Source: Nocardia huaxiensis
GTDB lineage: Bacteria; Actinomycetota; Actinomycetes; Mycobacteriales; Mycobacteriaceae
Length of the DNA stretch: 64,000 nt
Reading direction: 5' to 3'
Assembly: GCF_013744875.1 (NCBI RefSeq)
Contig: NZ_CP059399.1
Location: forward strand, 5,828,001-5,892,000
This document shows positions 8,707 to 18,874 of the stretch, piece by piece (the stretch's first letter is position 1; each line of letters opens with the position of its first letter). A program made the translations under genes and the position numbers. Below the pieces are notes generated by a model. That model ran no database searches. It was not told the DNA's origin and saw only the letters and a program-made list of their open reading frames with translations.

Positions 8707-9801
8707 TCAGGCAGGAATCAGTACCGGTTTGACAACTGCGCCGGACAGGGTCGCCTGTTCGGCGTCGTTGATGCGGTCGAGGGGGAAGGTCTGAATGAGC
8801 CGGTCGAACGGGAACAGGCCCTGCTCCCACAGCGCGATCAGCTGGGGGATGAACACCTGCGGGACGGCACTGCCCTCGATGATCCCGGTGACGGTACGGC
8901 CGACGGCCAGGTCCGACGGGTCGATCACCAGCTCACCTCGCTGGATGCCCACCAGCCCACAGGTTCCGGTGGACCGCAGTGCCCGGATCGCGGTGGAGAT
9001 CACCGCCGGGAGGCCGGTGGTGTCGAGGCTGTAATGCGCGCCGCCGCCGGTTACCTCCCGCAGGGCCGCCGCCAGGTTCTCGTCGGCTCCGTCGAAGGTA
9101 TGCGTGGCGCCCAGCTCCCGAGCCAGTTCGAGTCGAGCGGGGTTGAGGTCGACCGCGACGATGGTGGCCGCACCGGCCACCTTGGCCGCCATCACCGCGC
9201 TCAGGCCGACGCCACCCGCCCCGAATACCACGATGCTCGACGCTGCCCGGACATCGAGCGCCAGGAGAACCGAACCGGCGCCGGTCTGGACGCCGCAGCC
9301 CAGCGGGCCGAGCAGTTCCAGCGGCAGATCCTTCGAGACCCGCACGGCGTTGCGCGCCGATGCCAGCACATGGGTGGCGAAGGACGACTGGCCGAACCAC
9401 CGGGCCGCGACCGGCTTGTCGTCCGCGTCGGTGACGGGGGTGGAACCGTCGACGCCGAATCCGACGAGGTTCCTGGCGAGGAAGGTGTCGCAGTAGGCGG
9501 ACTGCGCGGACTGGCAATTGGTGCACGACCGGCAGGAATCGAAGGACAGTACGACGTGGTCGCCGAGTTCGAGGCCGGTGACGCCGGAGCCGACCGCCTC
9601 GATCACTCCGGAGCCTTCGTGCCCGGTGATGATCGGCGGTTTGGCGACGTAGTTCGGCACCCTCGGCAGCAGATCGCTGTGGCACATCCCGGCGCCGGCG
9701 ATCCGCACGCGGATTTCCCCCGGCCCCGGCTCCGCCAGCTCGACGTCCTCGATCTGGTACGGCTTGTCGTGGGCGCGCAGCACCGCGGCTTTGATCAGCA
9801 T
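8707..9801 (-). CDS. zinc-containing alcohol dehydrogenase (MDR family)
   Basis: A 364-residue medium-chain dehydrogenase converting an alcohol to an aldehyde with NAD(P). The catalytic zinc ligands are in GMCHSD and GHEGSGVIEAVG. The structural zinc loop is SCRSCTNCQSAQSAYC. The Rossmann glycine motif is FGAGGVGLSAVMAAKVAGA, followed by VAVDLNPARL, whose acidic residue suggests NAD. Gene order acyl-CoA ligase, alcohol dehydrogenase, aldehyde dehydrogenase, P450 describes oxidation of a terminal carbon to an acid and its activation. It is paralogous to the enzyme at 57029-58138. Confidence 0.92.
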   Translation of the reverse strand: MLIKAAVLRAHDKPYQIEDVELAEPGPGEIRVRIAGAGMCHSDLLPRVPNYVAKPPIITGHEGSGVIEAVGSGVTGLELGDHVVLSFDSCRSCTNCQSAQSAYCDTFLARNLVGFGVDGSTPVTDADDKPVAARWFGQSSFATHVLASARNAVRVSKDLPLELLGPLGCGVQTGAGSVLLALDVRAASSIVVFGAGGVGLSAVMAAKVAGAATIVAVDLNPARLELARELGATHTFDGADENLAAALREVTGGGAHYSLDTTGLPAVISTAIRALRSTGTCGLVGIQRGELVIDPSDLAVGRTVTGIIEGSAVPQVFIPQLIALWEQGLFPFDRLIQTFPLDRINDAEQATLSGAVVKPVLIPA

Positions 9802-9827
9802 TGTTGTCTCCTAAAGGCGATTAGGGT

Positions 9828-11357
9828 CTACCGGTAGAGGTCGCGGAGCTTGCCCTTGACAAGCTTTCCGGTGGGTGTGCGGGGTAGGTCGCGCGTGAAT
9901 TCGACGCGACGGGGCACCTTGAAACCGGCGACTCGGTCGCGGAGGTAGTTCCGCAGCTCCTCCGCCAACTCCGGGCCCGCGTCGGAGTGTCTGACGGGTT
10001 GCACGATCGCCAGGGCGGCTTCGCCCATCTCCGGATCGGGCACACCGATCACGGCGACATCGAAAACCTTGGGGTGCAGGGCAAGACAGTTCTCTATCTC
10101 CTGCGGATAGATGTTCACGCCACCGGAGATGATCATGAAAGCCTGGCGGTCGGTGAGGAACAGGTAGCCCTCGTCGTCCACGTAGCCCAGGTCGCCGGTG
10201 GTGGTCCAGGTCGAATGGGCCGGATGCCTTGTGTGCGCGGACTTATCGGGATCGTTGTGGTAGACGAACGGCGGCGTGTCGCGCTCGAAGTAGATCGTTC
10301 CGGTCTCACCCGGGGGAAGCTCGGCGCCGTCGTCGCCACAGACCCGGATGATTCCGGCGCCGGCCCGGCCGACCGAGCCGCGCTTGCGCAGCCACTCCTC
10401 GGTGGAGATGAAGGTGATGCCGTTGCCCTCGGTCGACGAGTAGTACTCGTACAACACCGGCCCCCACCAGTCGATCATCGCCTGCTTCACCTCGATCGGG
10501 CAGGGCGCGGCGGCATGCACGGCGACTCGCAGGCTCGACAGGTCGTACCGGTCGCGGACGCCCTCGCCCAGCTTGAGCATGCGCACGAACATCGTTGGGA
10601 CCCATTGGCTGTGGGTCACCCGATACCGCTCGATCGTCGCCAGCGCTTCCTCGGCGTCGAATCGCTCCATGAGCACCACGGTCCCGCCCAGCGCCTGGAC
10701 GACTCCGCTGAATCGCAACGGGGCGGCGTGGTAGATCGGGGCCGGGGACAGATACACGCTGTCCTGATCGAAGCCGTACATGTGCCCGAACACCGCGACG
10801 TAGCTGTCACCCGGCTCGTCGACCTGACAGTCGGGCAGTGGCGGCTTGATGCCCTTGGGCCGGCCGGTCGTGCCCGAGGAATAGAGCATGTCCGATCCCC
10901 GCGGCTGGTCCGGCAACGGTTCCGGCGACGACTTGTCCAGCGCCGCTTCGTAGGAGTCGTAGCCGTCGACGGATCCGTGATAGGCGAGGCGGACACGGAC
11001 GTTCGGCACCTCGCCGGCGACCTGCTCGGCCAGGTCGGCCAGTGACGCCGCCGCGATCAGGACACCGGCCCCGCAGTCGTCGATGATGTAGGCGGCTTCG
11101 GCGGGCGTGAGATGCCAGTTGACGACCGTGATGTACAGGCCGGAACGCATTGCGGCCCAATATATTTCGAAGACCCGAGGATGATTGTCGGCCAGCACCG
11201 CGATGTGATCGCCGCGGCGTAGCCCGACGTCGTGGAGGAATCGCGCCAACCGTGCCGAATTCCGATCGAGATCCCGGTACGTGAGCGTCTCGCCGGTAGA
11301 CGCGAGAACCGCGGCCGGCTTGTCGGGAAATTGAGAAACATACGCGCCGGGATACAT
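9828..11357 (-). CDS. fadD: AMP-forming acyl-CoA synthetase (FadD family)
   Basis: A 509-residue ANL-superfamily ligase that would activate a carboxylic acid to its CoA thioester through an acyl-adenylate. The P-loop-like motif is LYSSGTTGRPKGIKPP, the A5 region is YEYYSSTEGNGITF, the A7 region is TTGDLGYVDDEGYLFLTDR, and the A10 lysine is in RTPTGKLVKGKLRDLYR. It is the first gene of the left-hand operon. Between it and the divergent TetR gene lies a 30-bp palindrome that probably controls both. Substrate unknown; the position suggests the acid made by the downstream oxidative enzymes. Confidence 0.92.
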   Translation of the reverse strand: MYPGAYVSQFPDKPAAVLASTGETLTYRDLDRNSARLARFLHDVGLRRGDHIAVLADNHPRVFEIYWAAMRSGLYITVVNWHLTPAEAAYIIDDCGAGVLIAAASLADLAEQVAGEVPNVRVRLAYHGSVDGYDSYEAALDKSSPEPLPDQPRGSDMLYSSGTTGRPKGIKPPLPDCQVDEPGDSYVAVFGHMYGFDQDSVYLSPAPIYHAAPLRFSGVVQALGGTVVLMERFDAEEALATIERYRVTHSQWVPTMFVRMLKLGEGVRDRYDLSSLRVAVHAAAPCPIEVKQAMIDWWGPVLYEYYSSTEGNGITFISTEEWLRKRGSVGRAGAGIIRVCGDDGAELPPGETGTIYFERDTPPFVYHNDPDKSAHTRHPAHSTWTTTGDLGYVDDEGYLFLTDRQAFMIISGGVNIYPQEIENCLALHPKVFDVAVIGVPDPEMGEAALAIVQPVRHSDAGPELAEELRNYLRDRVAGFKVPRRVEFTRDLPRTPTGKLVKGKLRDLYR

Positions 11358-11490
11358 CTGACTCCCTTGTCGATGACAGTTGAATGTCGTCGCACTCCCG
11401 CTCGCCCCAAGCGACGCGGTGCCGACGAATCGAAGGCGTTGCGGATGCGGCCCTTGCGGCCACCATCGCTGAATGTGACGCTAGCCATAG

Positions 11491-11520
11491 TTAGACAGTG
11501 TGTCAAGACACAGTGTCTAA
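11491..11520. promoter_or_regulatory. 30-bp palindrome, probable TetR operator
   Basis: The left arm TTAGACAGTGTGTC (11491-11504) faces the right arm GACACAGTGTCTAA (11507-11520); 26 of the 28 arm bases pair and only the two central bases separate them. It lies in the 249-base divergent region between fadD (start 11357) and the TetR gene (start 11607). On the minus strand TTGACA within it could be a -35 box for fadD, with TAGCGT 17 bases on. It is the natural binding site for the adjacent TetR protein. No copy of the TGACCG-type operator is present here. Confidence 0.75.
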
Positions 11521-11606
11521 ACCTCTGTCAAGGCAGCCTGTGACTAGGCTGGCCTGATACCTCGACCGAGAATCGACGATGCCGCACAGAGCGATTGGAG
11601 CCACCG

Positions 11607-12242
11607 ATGCCACCGATGACTCGCAGTTCACAGCCACGGCGCAGAGAAAAACGAATCGCCCTCGAGGGCCGGCTGCTCGATGCGGCCGAGACGTTGATGA
11701 GCGAGCAGAACCTGACGTTCGCCGAACTGAGCGTCGATCGGCTGGCCGGCGCTGCCGGCATCTCCCGAGCCTCGTTTTATCTCTACTTCGAGGACAAGGG
11801 ACAACTCCTGCGCCAATTGGCGCAGCAGGCACTCACCGAAATATCCGAAGCAGCCAAGACCTGGTGGCTGGCTGCCGAGCGGAACAATCCCGATGATCTA
11901 CAGCAAGCGATGAAAAACGTCCTCGCGACCTATCGGCAACGCCGCCTGATCTTGTCCGCGGTCGTCGAGGAAGCCACCTACGATCAGGGCATCGCCGAAG
12001 TCTTCAACGAACTGATCGATGGCGTTCGCAACACCACTCGCGAGATCATCGAACGCGGACAGGCCGGCGGCCGCATCCGCCCCATGCCCGCCGAGGAGAT
12101 CGCCGGCGCCCTGACCTGGATGGTCGAACGCGTCTGCTACCAGATGATCCGTAACACCGAACCGGAGAACGACGAGACGCTCGCCGCCGCCCTGACCCAA
12201 ATCATCTGGAACACGCTGTATCTCACCGATCCGGCACAGTGA
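11607..12242 (+). CDS. TetR/AcrR-family transcriptional regulator
   Basis: A 211-residue regulator. The N-terminal DNA-binding domain includes LLDAAETLMSEQNLTFAELSVDRLAGAAGISRASFYLYFEDKGQLL, with the recognition helix near 50-60. The C-terminal all-helical ligand domain is not assignable to a ligand. ATG 11607 was chosen because GGAG ends six bases before it; ATG 11616 is also possible. It is divergent from fadD (11357) across a 30-bp palindrome, the standard arrangement of an autoregulated repressor controlling its neighbour operon. It converges with the enoyl-CoA hydratase gene at 12290, 47 bases away, without a convincing terminator between them. Confidence 0.9.
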   Translation: MPPMTRSSQPRRREKRIALEGRLLDAAETLMSEQNLTFAELSVDRLAGAAGISRASFYLYFEDKGQLLRQLAQQALTEISEAAKTWWLAAERNNPDDLQQAMKNVLATYRQRRLILSAVVEEATYDQGIAEVFNELIDGVRNTTREIIERGQAGGRIRPMPAEEIAGALTWMVERVCYQMIRNTEPENDETLAAALTQIIWNTLYLTDPAQ

Positions 12243-12289
12243 ACCGACCTCCCTCCACCGTCGGATGACGACCGTGACGCCGTTATCGG

Positions 12290-13150
12290 TCAGCCCGATC
12301 GGCGAGGCCACACCGGGACCATCGCGGGGAGGTCGGCAGCGGGACCGAGTTGGAACGCGGGCTTCCGCCGTTCCAGGAACGCGGCCACGCCCTCGGCGAA
12401 ATCCTTGGAGCCGATGAGCGCCCCGAGCACCTGAGATTCCAGCCGGTGCGCGACCCACGGGCCACCGTCCTCGGCCATCGCCCACATCATCTGTTTGGCC
12501 GCGGCGAAGGCCACCGGGGCAACGTTCTCGGCTATCTCGGCGGCCAGCGCGTAGGCCGTCTCGAGCAGAGCGTCATCCGGGCACACCCGCGAGACCAGGC
12601 CGCCCGCGAGTGCTTCCGCCGCTCCGAACGTCCGGCCCGTCGTGACCCACTCCATCGCCCGCGACATACCGACCAGCCGCGGTAGGAACCAGGTCGACGC
12701 GGCTTCGGGCACCAGACTGCGCCGAGTGAAGACGAACCCGAATCGCGCACTCTCGGAAGCGATTCGGATATCCATGGGCAGGGTCAGCGTCGAACCGATC
12801 CCGATCGCGGCGCCGTTGATCGCTCCGATCACCGGCTTCTGCATGGCGGCGATACGAAGGGACGCATAGCCTCCGCCGTCGCGCGCGGTGCCGTCGTCGA
12901 AGACCGGACCGGTGTACCGGGTCTGGTCGAACTCCCCCGCGCCTGGATCAAGGTCGGCGCCCGCGCAGAACGCACGCCCGCGCCCCGTCACGATCACGGC
13001 CCGGACCGAATCGTCGGCGTCGGCCAGATCACATGCGGCGACGATTTCACGCGCCATCCGGTAGGTGAATGCGTTGAGTCTGTCGGGCCGTTCCAAAGTG
13101 ATCGTTGCCGTTCCGTCGGTGACGGCATAGTCGATTTCGGTGAAATGCAT
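12290..13150 (-). CDS. enoyl-CoA hydratase/isomerase (crotonase family)
   Basis: A 286-residue crotonase-fold protein likely to hydrate or isomerise an enoyl-CoA. It carries the conserved start TITLERPDRLNAFTYRM, the oxyanion-hole region GRGRAFCAGADL, and a second segment AINGAAIGIGSTLTLPMDIRIAS with RRSLVPEAAS following; the Glu of the last segment is a candidate catalytic acid. It is the last gene of the fifteen-gene operon beginning with fadA at 27376. ATG at 13150. The middle insertion DPGAGEFDQTRYTGPVFDDG is longer than in small crotonases, as in some EchA paralogues. Confidence 0.88.
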   Translation of the reverse strand: MHFTEIDYAVTDGTATITLERPDRLNAFTYRMAREIVAACDLADADDSVRAVIVTGRGRAFCAGADLDPGAGEFDQTRYTGPVFDDGTARDGGGYASLRIAAMQKPVIGAINGAAIGIGSTLTLPMDIRIASESARFGFVFTRRSLVPEAASTWFLPRLVGMSRAMEWVTTGRTFGAAEALAGGLVSRVCPDDALLETAYALAAEIAENVAPVAFAAAKQMMWAMAEDGGPWVAHRLESQVLGALIGSKDFAEGVAAFLERRKPAFQLGPAADLPAMVPVWPRRSG

Positions 13151-13195
13151 GGCTGATGGCTCCGTTTCGTGCTGTTCCGGAATTGGCCGCGTAGC

Positions 13196-13648
13196 TCAAT
13201 CCACGAGTAGCAGCAGCCATTCGGCCACACAGGCCGGTTTGGCGCCGCCGTCGATCTCGACGGTCGCGGTGATCGTCATCCGCGTTCCCGCCGGAGTCGG
13301 TTCGACCGCACTGAGTTCGGCGCCGGCGCGGACCCTGTCCCCCACCTTCACCACAGCGGGGAATCGAACCTTGTTGCAGCCGTAGTTGATTCCCATCTGC
13401 AAGCCCTCGACACGCCAGATCTGCGCGGTGAGCACGGACATCAGGGAAAGGGTGAGGAATCCATGCGCGATGGGGGCACCGAACGGCCCCGCGGCCGCTG
13501 CCTCCGGGTCGACATGGATCCACTGGTGGTCGTCGGTCGCGTCGGCGAAGAGATCCACCCGCTGCTGGGTGACGGTCAACCAGTCGCCGTAGCCCAGATG
13601 CGTGCCGACTGCCGTCGGCAGCTCGGCGATTCCGTTGAAAATCATCAT
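13196..13648 (-). CDS. MaoC-family (R)-specific enoyl-CoA hydratase
   Basis: A 150-residue hotdog-fold protein. The MaoC/hydratase-2 signature is LFADATDDHQWIHVDPEAAAAGPFGAPIAHGFLTLSL, with the catalytic Asp and His in DATDDHQWIH. This would hydrate trans-2-enoyl-CoA to the (R)-3-hydroxyacyl-CoA. Two adjacent ATGs (13648, 13645) are equally possible. It follows the FabG-like SDR by 19 bases, a pairing that would allow hydration and 3-hydroxyacyl oxidation in sequence. Confidence 0.9.
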   Translation of the reverse strand: MMIFNGIAELPTAVGTHLGYGDWLTVTQQRVDLFADATDDHQWIHVDPEAAAAGPFGAPIAHGFLTLSLMSVLTAQIWRVEGLQMGINYGCNKVRFPAVVKVGDRVRAGAELSAVEPTPAGTRMTITATVEIDGGAKPACVAEWLLLLVD

Positions 13649-13667
13649 CTTTCGTCCTTCTGCCGGA

Positions 13668-14429
13668 TCAGGCGGTCGGGCCGCCCGCGACGTACAGCAC
13701 CTGGCCGGAGATGTACCCCGCCCGCTCCCCCGCGAGGAAGGAGACCGCGGCGGCGATGTCCTCGGGCTTGCCCGCCCGGCCGACGGGGATCTGTTTGACC
13801 ACCGCGTCACGGAACTCCTCGAACGACAGTCCCATGCGTTCGGCAGTCGCCGCGGTCATCTCGGTTTCGATGAATCCCGGCGCGATCGCGTTGACGGTGA
13901 CGCCGAACCTGCCCAGTTCGATCGCGAGTGTTTTGGTGAAGCCCTGCAGGCCGGCCTTCGCCGCGGAGTAATTGGCCTGGCCGCGATTGCCGAGCGCGGA
14001 AGTGCTGGACAGGTTGATGACCCGGCCCCACCCGGCGCTCGTCATGTAGGACTGCACCGCCCGGCTCATCAGGAACGAGCCCCGCAGGTGGACGTTCATC
14101 ACCGCGTCCCAGTCGCCCGCGGTCATCTTGAAAAGCATGTTGTCGCGGATGATTCCGGCATTGTTCACCAGGACGGTGGGTGCGCCGAGGTCAGCGGCGA
14201 CACGCTGCACGGCGGCGGTCACGCCGTCCTCATCGGAGACGTCGGCGGCCACCGCGAGAGCGCGGCCACCTGCCACCTCGATCTCCTCGACGACCGTCTT
14301 GCATGCGGCCTCGTCGAGGTCGAGAACCGCGACGGCGCATCCCTCGGCGGCCAGAGCCTTCGCGGTGGCCGCGCCGATGCCGCGTGCGGCTCCGGTGACG
14401 ATGGCTGTCCGGGCACTGTCGGTACTCAT
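13668..14429 (-). CDS. SDR oxidoreductase, FabG-like 3-hydroxyacyl-CoA/3-oxoacyl reductase
   Basis: A 253-residue classical short-chain dehydrogenase. It has the TGAARGIGAATAKAL cofactor motif, NNAGI, the catalytic set Ser in INLSSTSAL and YSAAK, and the end motif GQVLYVAGG. The 3-oxoacyl-[ACP] reductase resemblance and position beside a MaoC hydratase suggest oxidation of a 3-hydroxyacyl-CoA here. ATG 14429 (MSTDSARTAIVTG) was preferred over 14450. Cofactor preference is not resolved by sequence alone. Confidence 0.9.
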   Translation of the reverse strand: MSTDSARTAIVTGAARGIGAATAKALAAEGCAVAVLDLDEAACKTVVEEIEVAGGRALAVAADVSDEDGVTAAVQRVAADLGAPTVLVNNAGIIRDNMLFKMTAGDWDAVMNVHLRGSFLMSRAVQSYMTSAGWGRVINLSSTSALGNRGQANYSAAKAGLQGFTKTLAIELGRFGVTVNAIAPGFIETEMTAATAERMGLSFEEFRDAVVKQIPVGRAGKPEDIAAAVSFLAGERAGYISGQVLYVAGGPTA

Positions 14430-14492
14430 CTTCTCTGCTCCTGAACTCACTTATTGCTCCTGAAATTGGCTGGATGGTCTGTATCCGTGCTC

Positions 14493-15995
<1,503 letters not shown>

Positions 15996-16028
15996 GGCCG
16001 ATTCCCTTCTGCGCCTTGCATTTTCGCC

Positions 16029-16445
16029 TCACTCCAGGGCGAGGGTGGCACTGCCGGCAATGACGCGACGGCCGTCCACCTCGGCCCACACATCGCAGTC
16101 GACCAACAGGCCGGACCCGTCCTCGGTCACCGCGGTCACCTCACCGCCGACGAGGACGTCGTCGCCGGCGAAGACATTGGCCCGGAAGGAGCAGTCGATC
16201 CGGCGCAGGGCGCTGCGTGTGCCGGCCCATTCCGCGAGCAGATCCAGCACGTAGGCCATGGTCGTGCCGCCCTGATTGACTTCACGGTCGCCCAAGCCGG
16301 CACGCGCCACCGCGCCGAGGTCGAAGTGGATCGGATTGGAATCCCGCAGAACGAGTGCGACGATCCTGATGTGGTCCGGGTTCACCGCGTCGATCCGGCG
16401 TTCGGGCAGCGGGGTTCCGGCCCGCACCTCGCGTGTGAGAGTCAC
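16029..16445 (-). CDS. MaoC-like hotdog protein, probable hydratase subunit
   Basis: A 138-residue hotdog protein with DSNPIHFDLGAVARAGLGDREVNQGGTTMAYVLDLLAEW, which corresponds to the hydratase-2 motif (Asp and His of DSNPIH). The start is GTG 16445, overlapping the stop of the next hotdog gene (GTGA); the longer frame upstream is shadow. Two short coupled hotdog genes are typical of heterodimeric MaoC enoyl-CoA hydratases of steroid side-chain pathways such as ChsH1-ChsH2. In those only one subunit holds the catalytic residues; here this one does. Confidence 0.85.
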   Translation of the reverse strand: MTLTREVRAGTPLPERRIDAVNPDHIRIVALVLRDSNPIHFDLGAVARAGLGDREVNQGGTTMAYVLDLLAEWAGTRSALRRIDCSFRANVFAGDDVLVGGEVTAVTEDGSGLLVDCDVWAEVDGRRVIAGSATLALE

Positions 16446-16888
16446 TGTGCGCCTCCACGTTTGAACAGGTAGACGCTGGTGACAGCGCCCATGCAGGCCC
16501 CCGATCCGTCGAAGATCTCGAGGCGCACGTTCAGGTTGTCGAGCCGGGAACCGTCGCGCGAGGTGCGTGAGCCGGTCGCGGCGATACGGGCCTGCGCGCG
16601 GTAGCGCGCGCCGACGCTCAGCGGCGCCCGCTGCTCGATCTCGCAGCTGCCGAACAAGAGGGTGTCGTCCTCGGACTTGCCCGCCAGTTCGCACAGCTCG
16701 TCCACGCTGATGCCCGTGCACCGCAGGGAGATCACCACGAACCACATCGGATGGGCGATGCCGGGCTCGGCGCGCGGCGCGCGCACGGCGTGCTCGAGGA
16801 TCGCGTTCTCGTGCGGTTCGATGACGAGGGCGTCGCCGGGCAGCTGTGTTCCCTCGAGTGTGCGCAACTCGTCGAGAGTCATTGTCAT
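16442..16888 (-). CDS. hotdog-fold protein, partner of the MaoC-like subunit
   Basis: A 148-residue protein (MTMTLDELRTLEGTQLP..., with HPMWFVVISLRCTGISVDELCELAGKSEDDTLLFGSCEIEQRAPL). It resembles the N-terminal half of MaoC/FAS1-type hydratases and lacks a visible Asp-x-x-x-x-His catalytic motif. It is coupled by a GTGA overlap to the catalytic hotdog gene at 16445. I infer a non-catalytic, substrate-binding subunit of one heteromeric hydratase. The start ATG 16888 lies 13 bases after the acyl-CoA dehydrogenase stop; frame extension to 17251 is shadow. Confidence 0.8.
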   Translation of the reverse strand: MTMTLDELRTLEGTQLPGDALVIEPHENAILEHAVRAPRAEPGIAHPMWFVVISLRCTGISVDELCELAGKSEDDTLLFGSCEIEQRAPLSVGARYRAQARIAATGSRTSRDGSRLDNLNVRLEIFDGSGACMGAVTSVYLFKRGGAQ

Positions 16889-16901
16889 GTCCCGCAACTC
16901 C

Positions 16902-18080
16902 TCAGTACGACCTCGGCAGCCCGAGGCCGTGCTGCGCGATGTGGTTGAGCACCATTTGCGTCGACACCGGCGCGACCTGCTGCAGCCGCACGATGCCCCA
17001 CAGATCCGCGAGACCGTACTCGTGGGACATGCCGTTGCCGCCGTGCATTTGGATCGCGGCGTCGAGCGCCCTGTAGCCCGCACGGGAGGCGAGGAATTTG
17101 GCCATATTCGCCGTCTCGCCCGCCGGCAGGCCGGCATCGATCTCGGCCGCGGCCCGCCAGACCATCGCCTCGGCTGCGGCCAGCTCGATGGCGGCCTCGG
17201 CAAGGGGGTGCTGGACGCCCTGATAGGTGCCGACCGGGACACCCCAGACATTGCGTTCCTTGACGTAGCGGACCGCCTTGTCGATCGCGTACCGCCCCAC
17301 GCCGGTGCAGATGACGGCGCTGAGCACTCGCTCCGGATTCAGGCCGTCGAACAGTGCGGACAGACCGTTGTCGACCTCGCCGACAACGGCTTCGGCGGGC
17401 AGCCGGACATCGTCGAAGAACAGGGTGAACTGACGTTCGGGAGCACCGAGTGCGGTCGGGATGAGCTGGCGGCTCAGGCCACGGACGGCTGGATCATCGA
17501 CGACGAACAGCGTGAGCCGGCCACGTCCGGTCCGTTCGTCGGTACCGGTGCGCGCCACCAGCAGGAAGTGGTCGCAGTGATCGATTCCCGAGATGTAGTA
17601 CTTGGTGCCGCGCACGATCCAGTCATCGCCGTCGCGCTTGGCCCACGTAGCGACATTGTGCGAGTTGGAACCGGCGTCCGGTTCGGTCAGTGCGAAAACG
17701 AACTTCTCTGCGCCGCTGGCGATTCCGGGCAGGTAGCGACGCTTCTGCGCCTCGGTGCCGTGCCGTGCCAGCACGCTGCCCCCGATGCCCTGGGACAACA
17801 CCAGGGCCAGTTCCGGGCAGCCGCCCGCGGACAATTCCTCCAGCACGATGGCGAGCTCGGTGAGCCCCGCGCCGCTGCCGCCGTATTCCTCGGGGATGCT
17901 GACCCCCAGATATCCGCCCTGCCCCAATCGCTCCCACAACTCGGTCATGGGTTCGCCGGTGGCCGCCTTGGACCGGTAGTACTCATGACCGAACCGGCCG
18001 GCAATTCCTGCGACGGCGGCTCGCAGCTCCTTTTCCTCACTGCTCGGCCATAGGGGCAGACAGAGGCTGTGGATGGACAT
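16902..18080 (-). CDS. acyl-CoA dehydrogenase
   Basis: A 392-residue member with the normal three-domain arrangement. It has GGYLGVSIPEEYGGSGAGLTELAIVLEEL, the FAD loop [36 protein letters not shown], and the C-terminal segment IQMHGGNGMSHEYGLADLWGIVRLQQVAPVSTQMVLNHIAQHGLGLPRSY. It would oxidise an acyl-CoA intermediate of this operon. ATG at 18080. Unlike the pair at 18874-21197 it looks complete and probably works as a homo-oligomer. Confidence 0.92.
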   Translation of the reverse strand: MSIHSLCLPLWPSSEEKELRAAVAGIAGRFGHEYYRSKAATGEPMTELWERLGQGGYLGVSIPEEYGGSGAGLTELAIVLEELSAGGCPELALVLSQGIGGSVLARHGTEAQKRRYLPGIASGAEKFVFALTEPDAGSNSHNVATWAKRDGDDWIVRGTKYYISGIDHCDHFLLVARTGTDERTGRGRLTLFVVDDPAVRGLSRQLIPTALGAPERQFTLFFDDVRLPAEAVVGEVDNGLSALFDGLNPERVLSAVICTGVGRYAIDKAVRYVKERNVWGVPVGTYQGVQHPLAEAAIELAAAEAMVWRAAAEIDAGLPAGETANMAKFLASRAGYRALDAAIQMHGGNGMSHEYGLADLWGIVRLQQVAPVSTQMVLNHIAQHGLGLPRSY

Positions 18081-18112
18081 CGTGTTTCCTGTTCTTTCCG
18101 GAATCCGCGTAA

Positions 18113-18874
18113 TCAGAAGATCGTGTAGCCGCCATCGACAACGACTTCGTTGCCGGTGTGGAAGGTCAGTGACGGGTCCGCGAGAAAGGCTGCGACCTCA
18201 TGGAATTCGCGCGGCTCGGCCCACCGGCGTGCCGGTGTGCGCGCCGTGGTCGCCTGCATGAACCGTTCGTCCGCCTGCAGATCGGTGTTCATCGCGGTGC
18301 GGGTCCAGCCCGGGATCAGGATGTTGCACCGGACCCGGTGGCGGGCCAGTTCCACCGCCATCGTGCGGGCGAGTCCGAGCAGACCGGTCTTGCTGGTCGC
18401 GTAGGCGGCCTGCCCCGCTCCCCCGTAGCGACTGATCGTCGAGGAGACGACGATGATTGAACCGCCGTCCCCCTGCGCGACGAACCGGCGCGCGGCGGCG
18501 CGGCCGCACAGGAAACCACCGTCGAGATTGGTGCGCAACACCCGATGCCAGGTGTCGAGCGACATCTCGGTGATCGGTGCGGCCTCGGCGATTCCCGCGT
18601 TCGCCACGAAACAGCCGAGCGGCCCCAGCTCGGCGACCGTGCGGTCCATCGCCGAGTCCACGGACCGTTCGTCCGCGATATCGCACTGCACCGCAATCGC
18701 TTTCACGCCGAGAGCGTGGATTTCCTCGACAACCGATGCGCTGCGGTCGACATTGCGCGTCCACACCGCGATATCGGCGCCCGCGCGGGCCAGGCCCACC
18801 GCCAGGGCGTGGCCGATACCGCTGTTGCCGCCGGTGACGACGGCCGTGCGCCCAGCCAGCCTGCCCCCGCTCAT
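18113..18874 (-). CDS. SDR-family oxidoreductase
   Basis: A 253-residue classical SDR with TGGNSGIGHALAVGLARAG, ANAG, Ser of VVSSTISR and YATSK as catalytic residues, and a C-terminal TGNEVVVDGG. After the cofactor motif, IAVWTRNVDRS suggests NADP could be accepted. ATG 18874 overlaps the stop of the upstream acyl-CoA dehydrogenase gene (ATGA); the ORF extending to 19177 is read-through of that gene in another frame. It probably oxidises a hydroxyacyl-CoA in the same pathway. Confidence 0.9.
   Translation of the reverse strand: MSGGRLAGRTAVVTGGNSGIGHALAVGLARAGADIAVWTRNVDRSASVVEEIHALGVKAIAVQCDIADERSVDSAMDRTVAELGPLGCFVANAGIAEAAPITEMSLDTWHRVLRTNLDGGFLCGRAAARRFVAQGDGGSIIVVSSTISRYGGAGQAAYATSKTGLLGLARTMAVELARHRVRCNILIPGWTRTAMNTDLQADERFMQATTARTPARRWAEPREFHEVAAFLADPSLTFHTGNEVVVDGGYTIF

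Noticed and set aside
12243..12289. Possible terminator between the TetR gene at 11607 and the ECH gene at 12290
   Set aside because: Only 5-base stems (CCGAC/GTCGG, GACCG/CGGTC) with long loops are found; not convincing.
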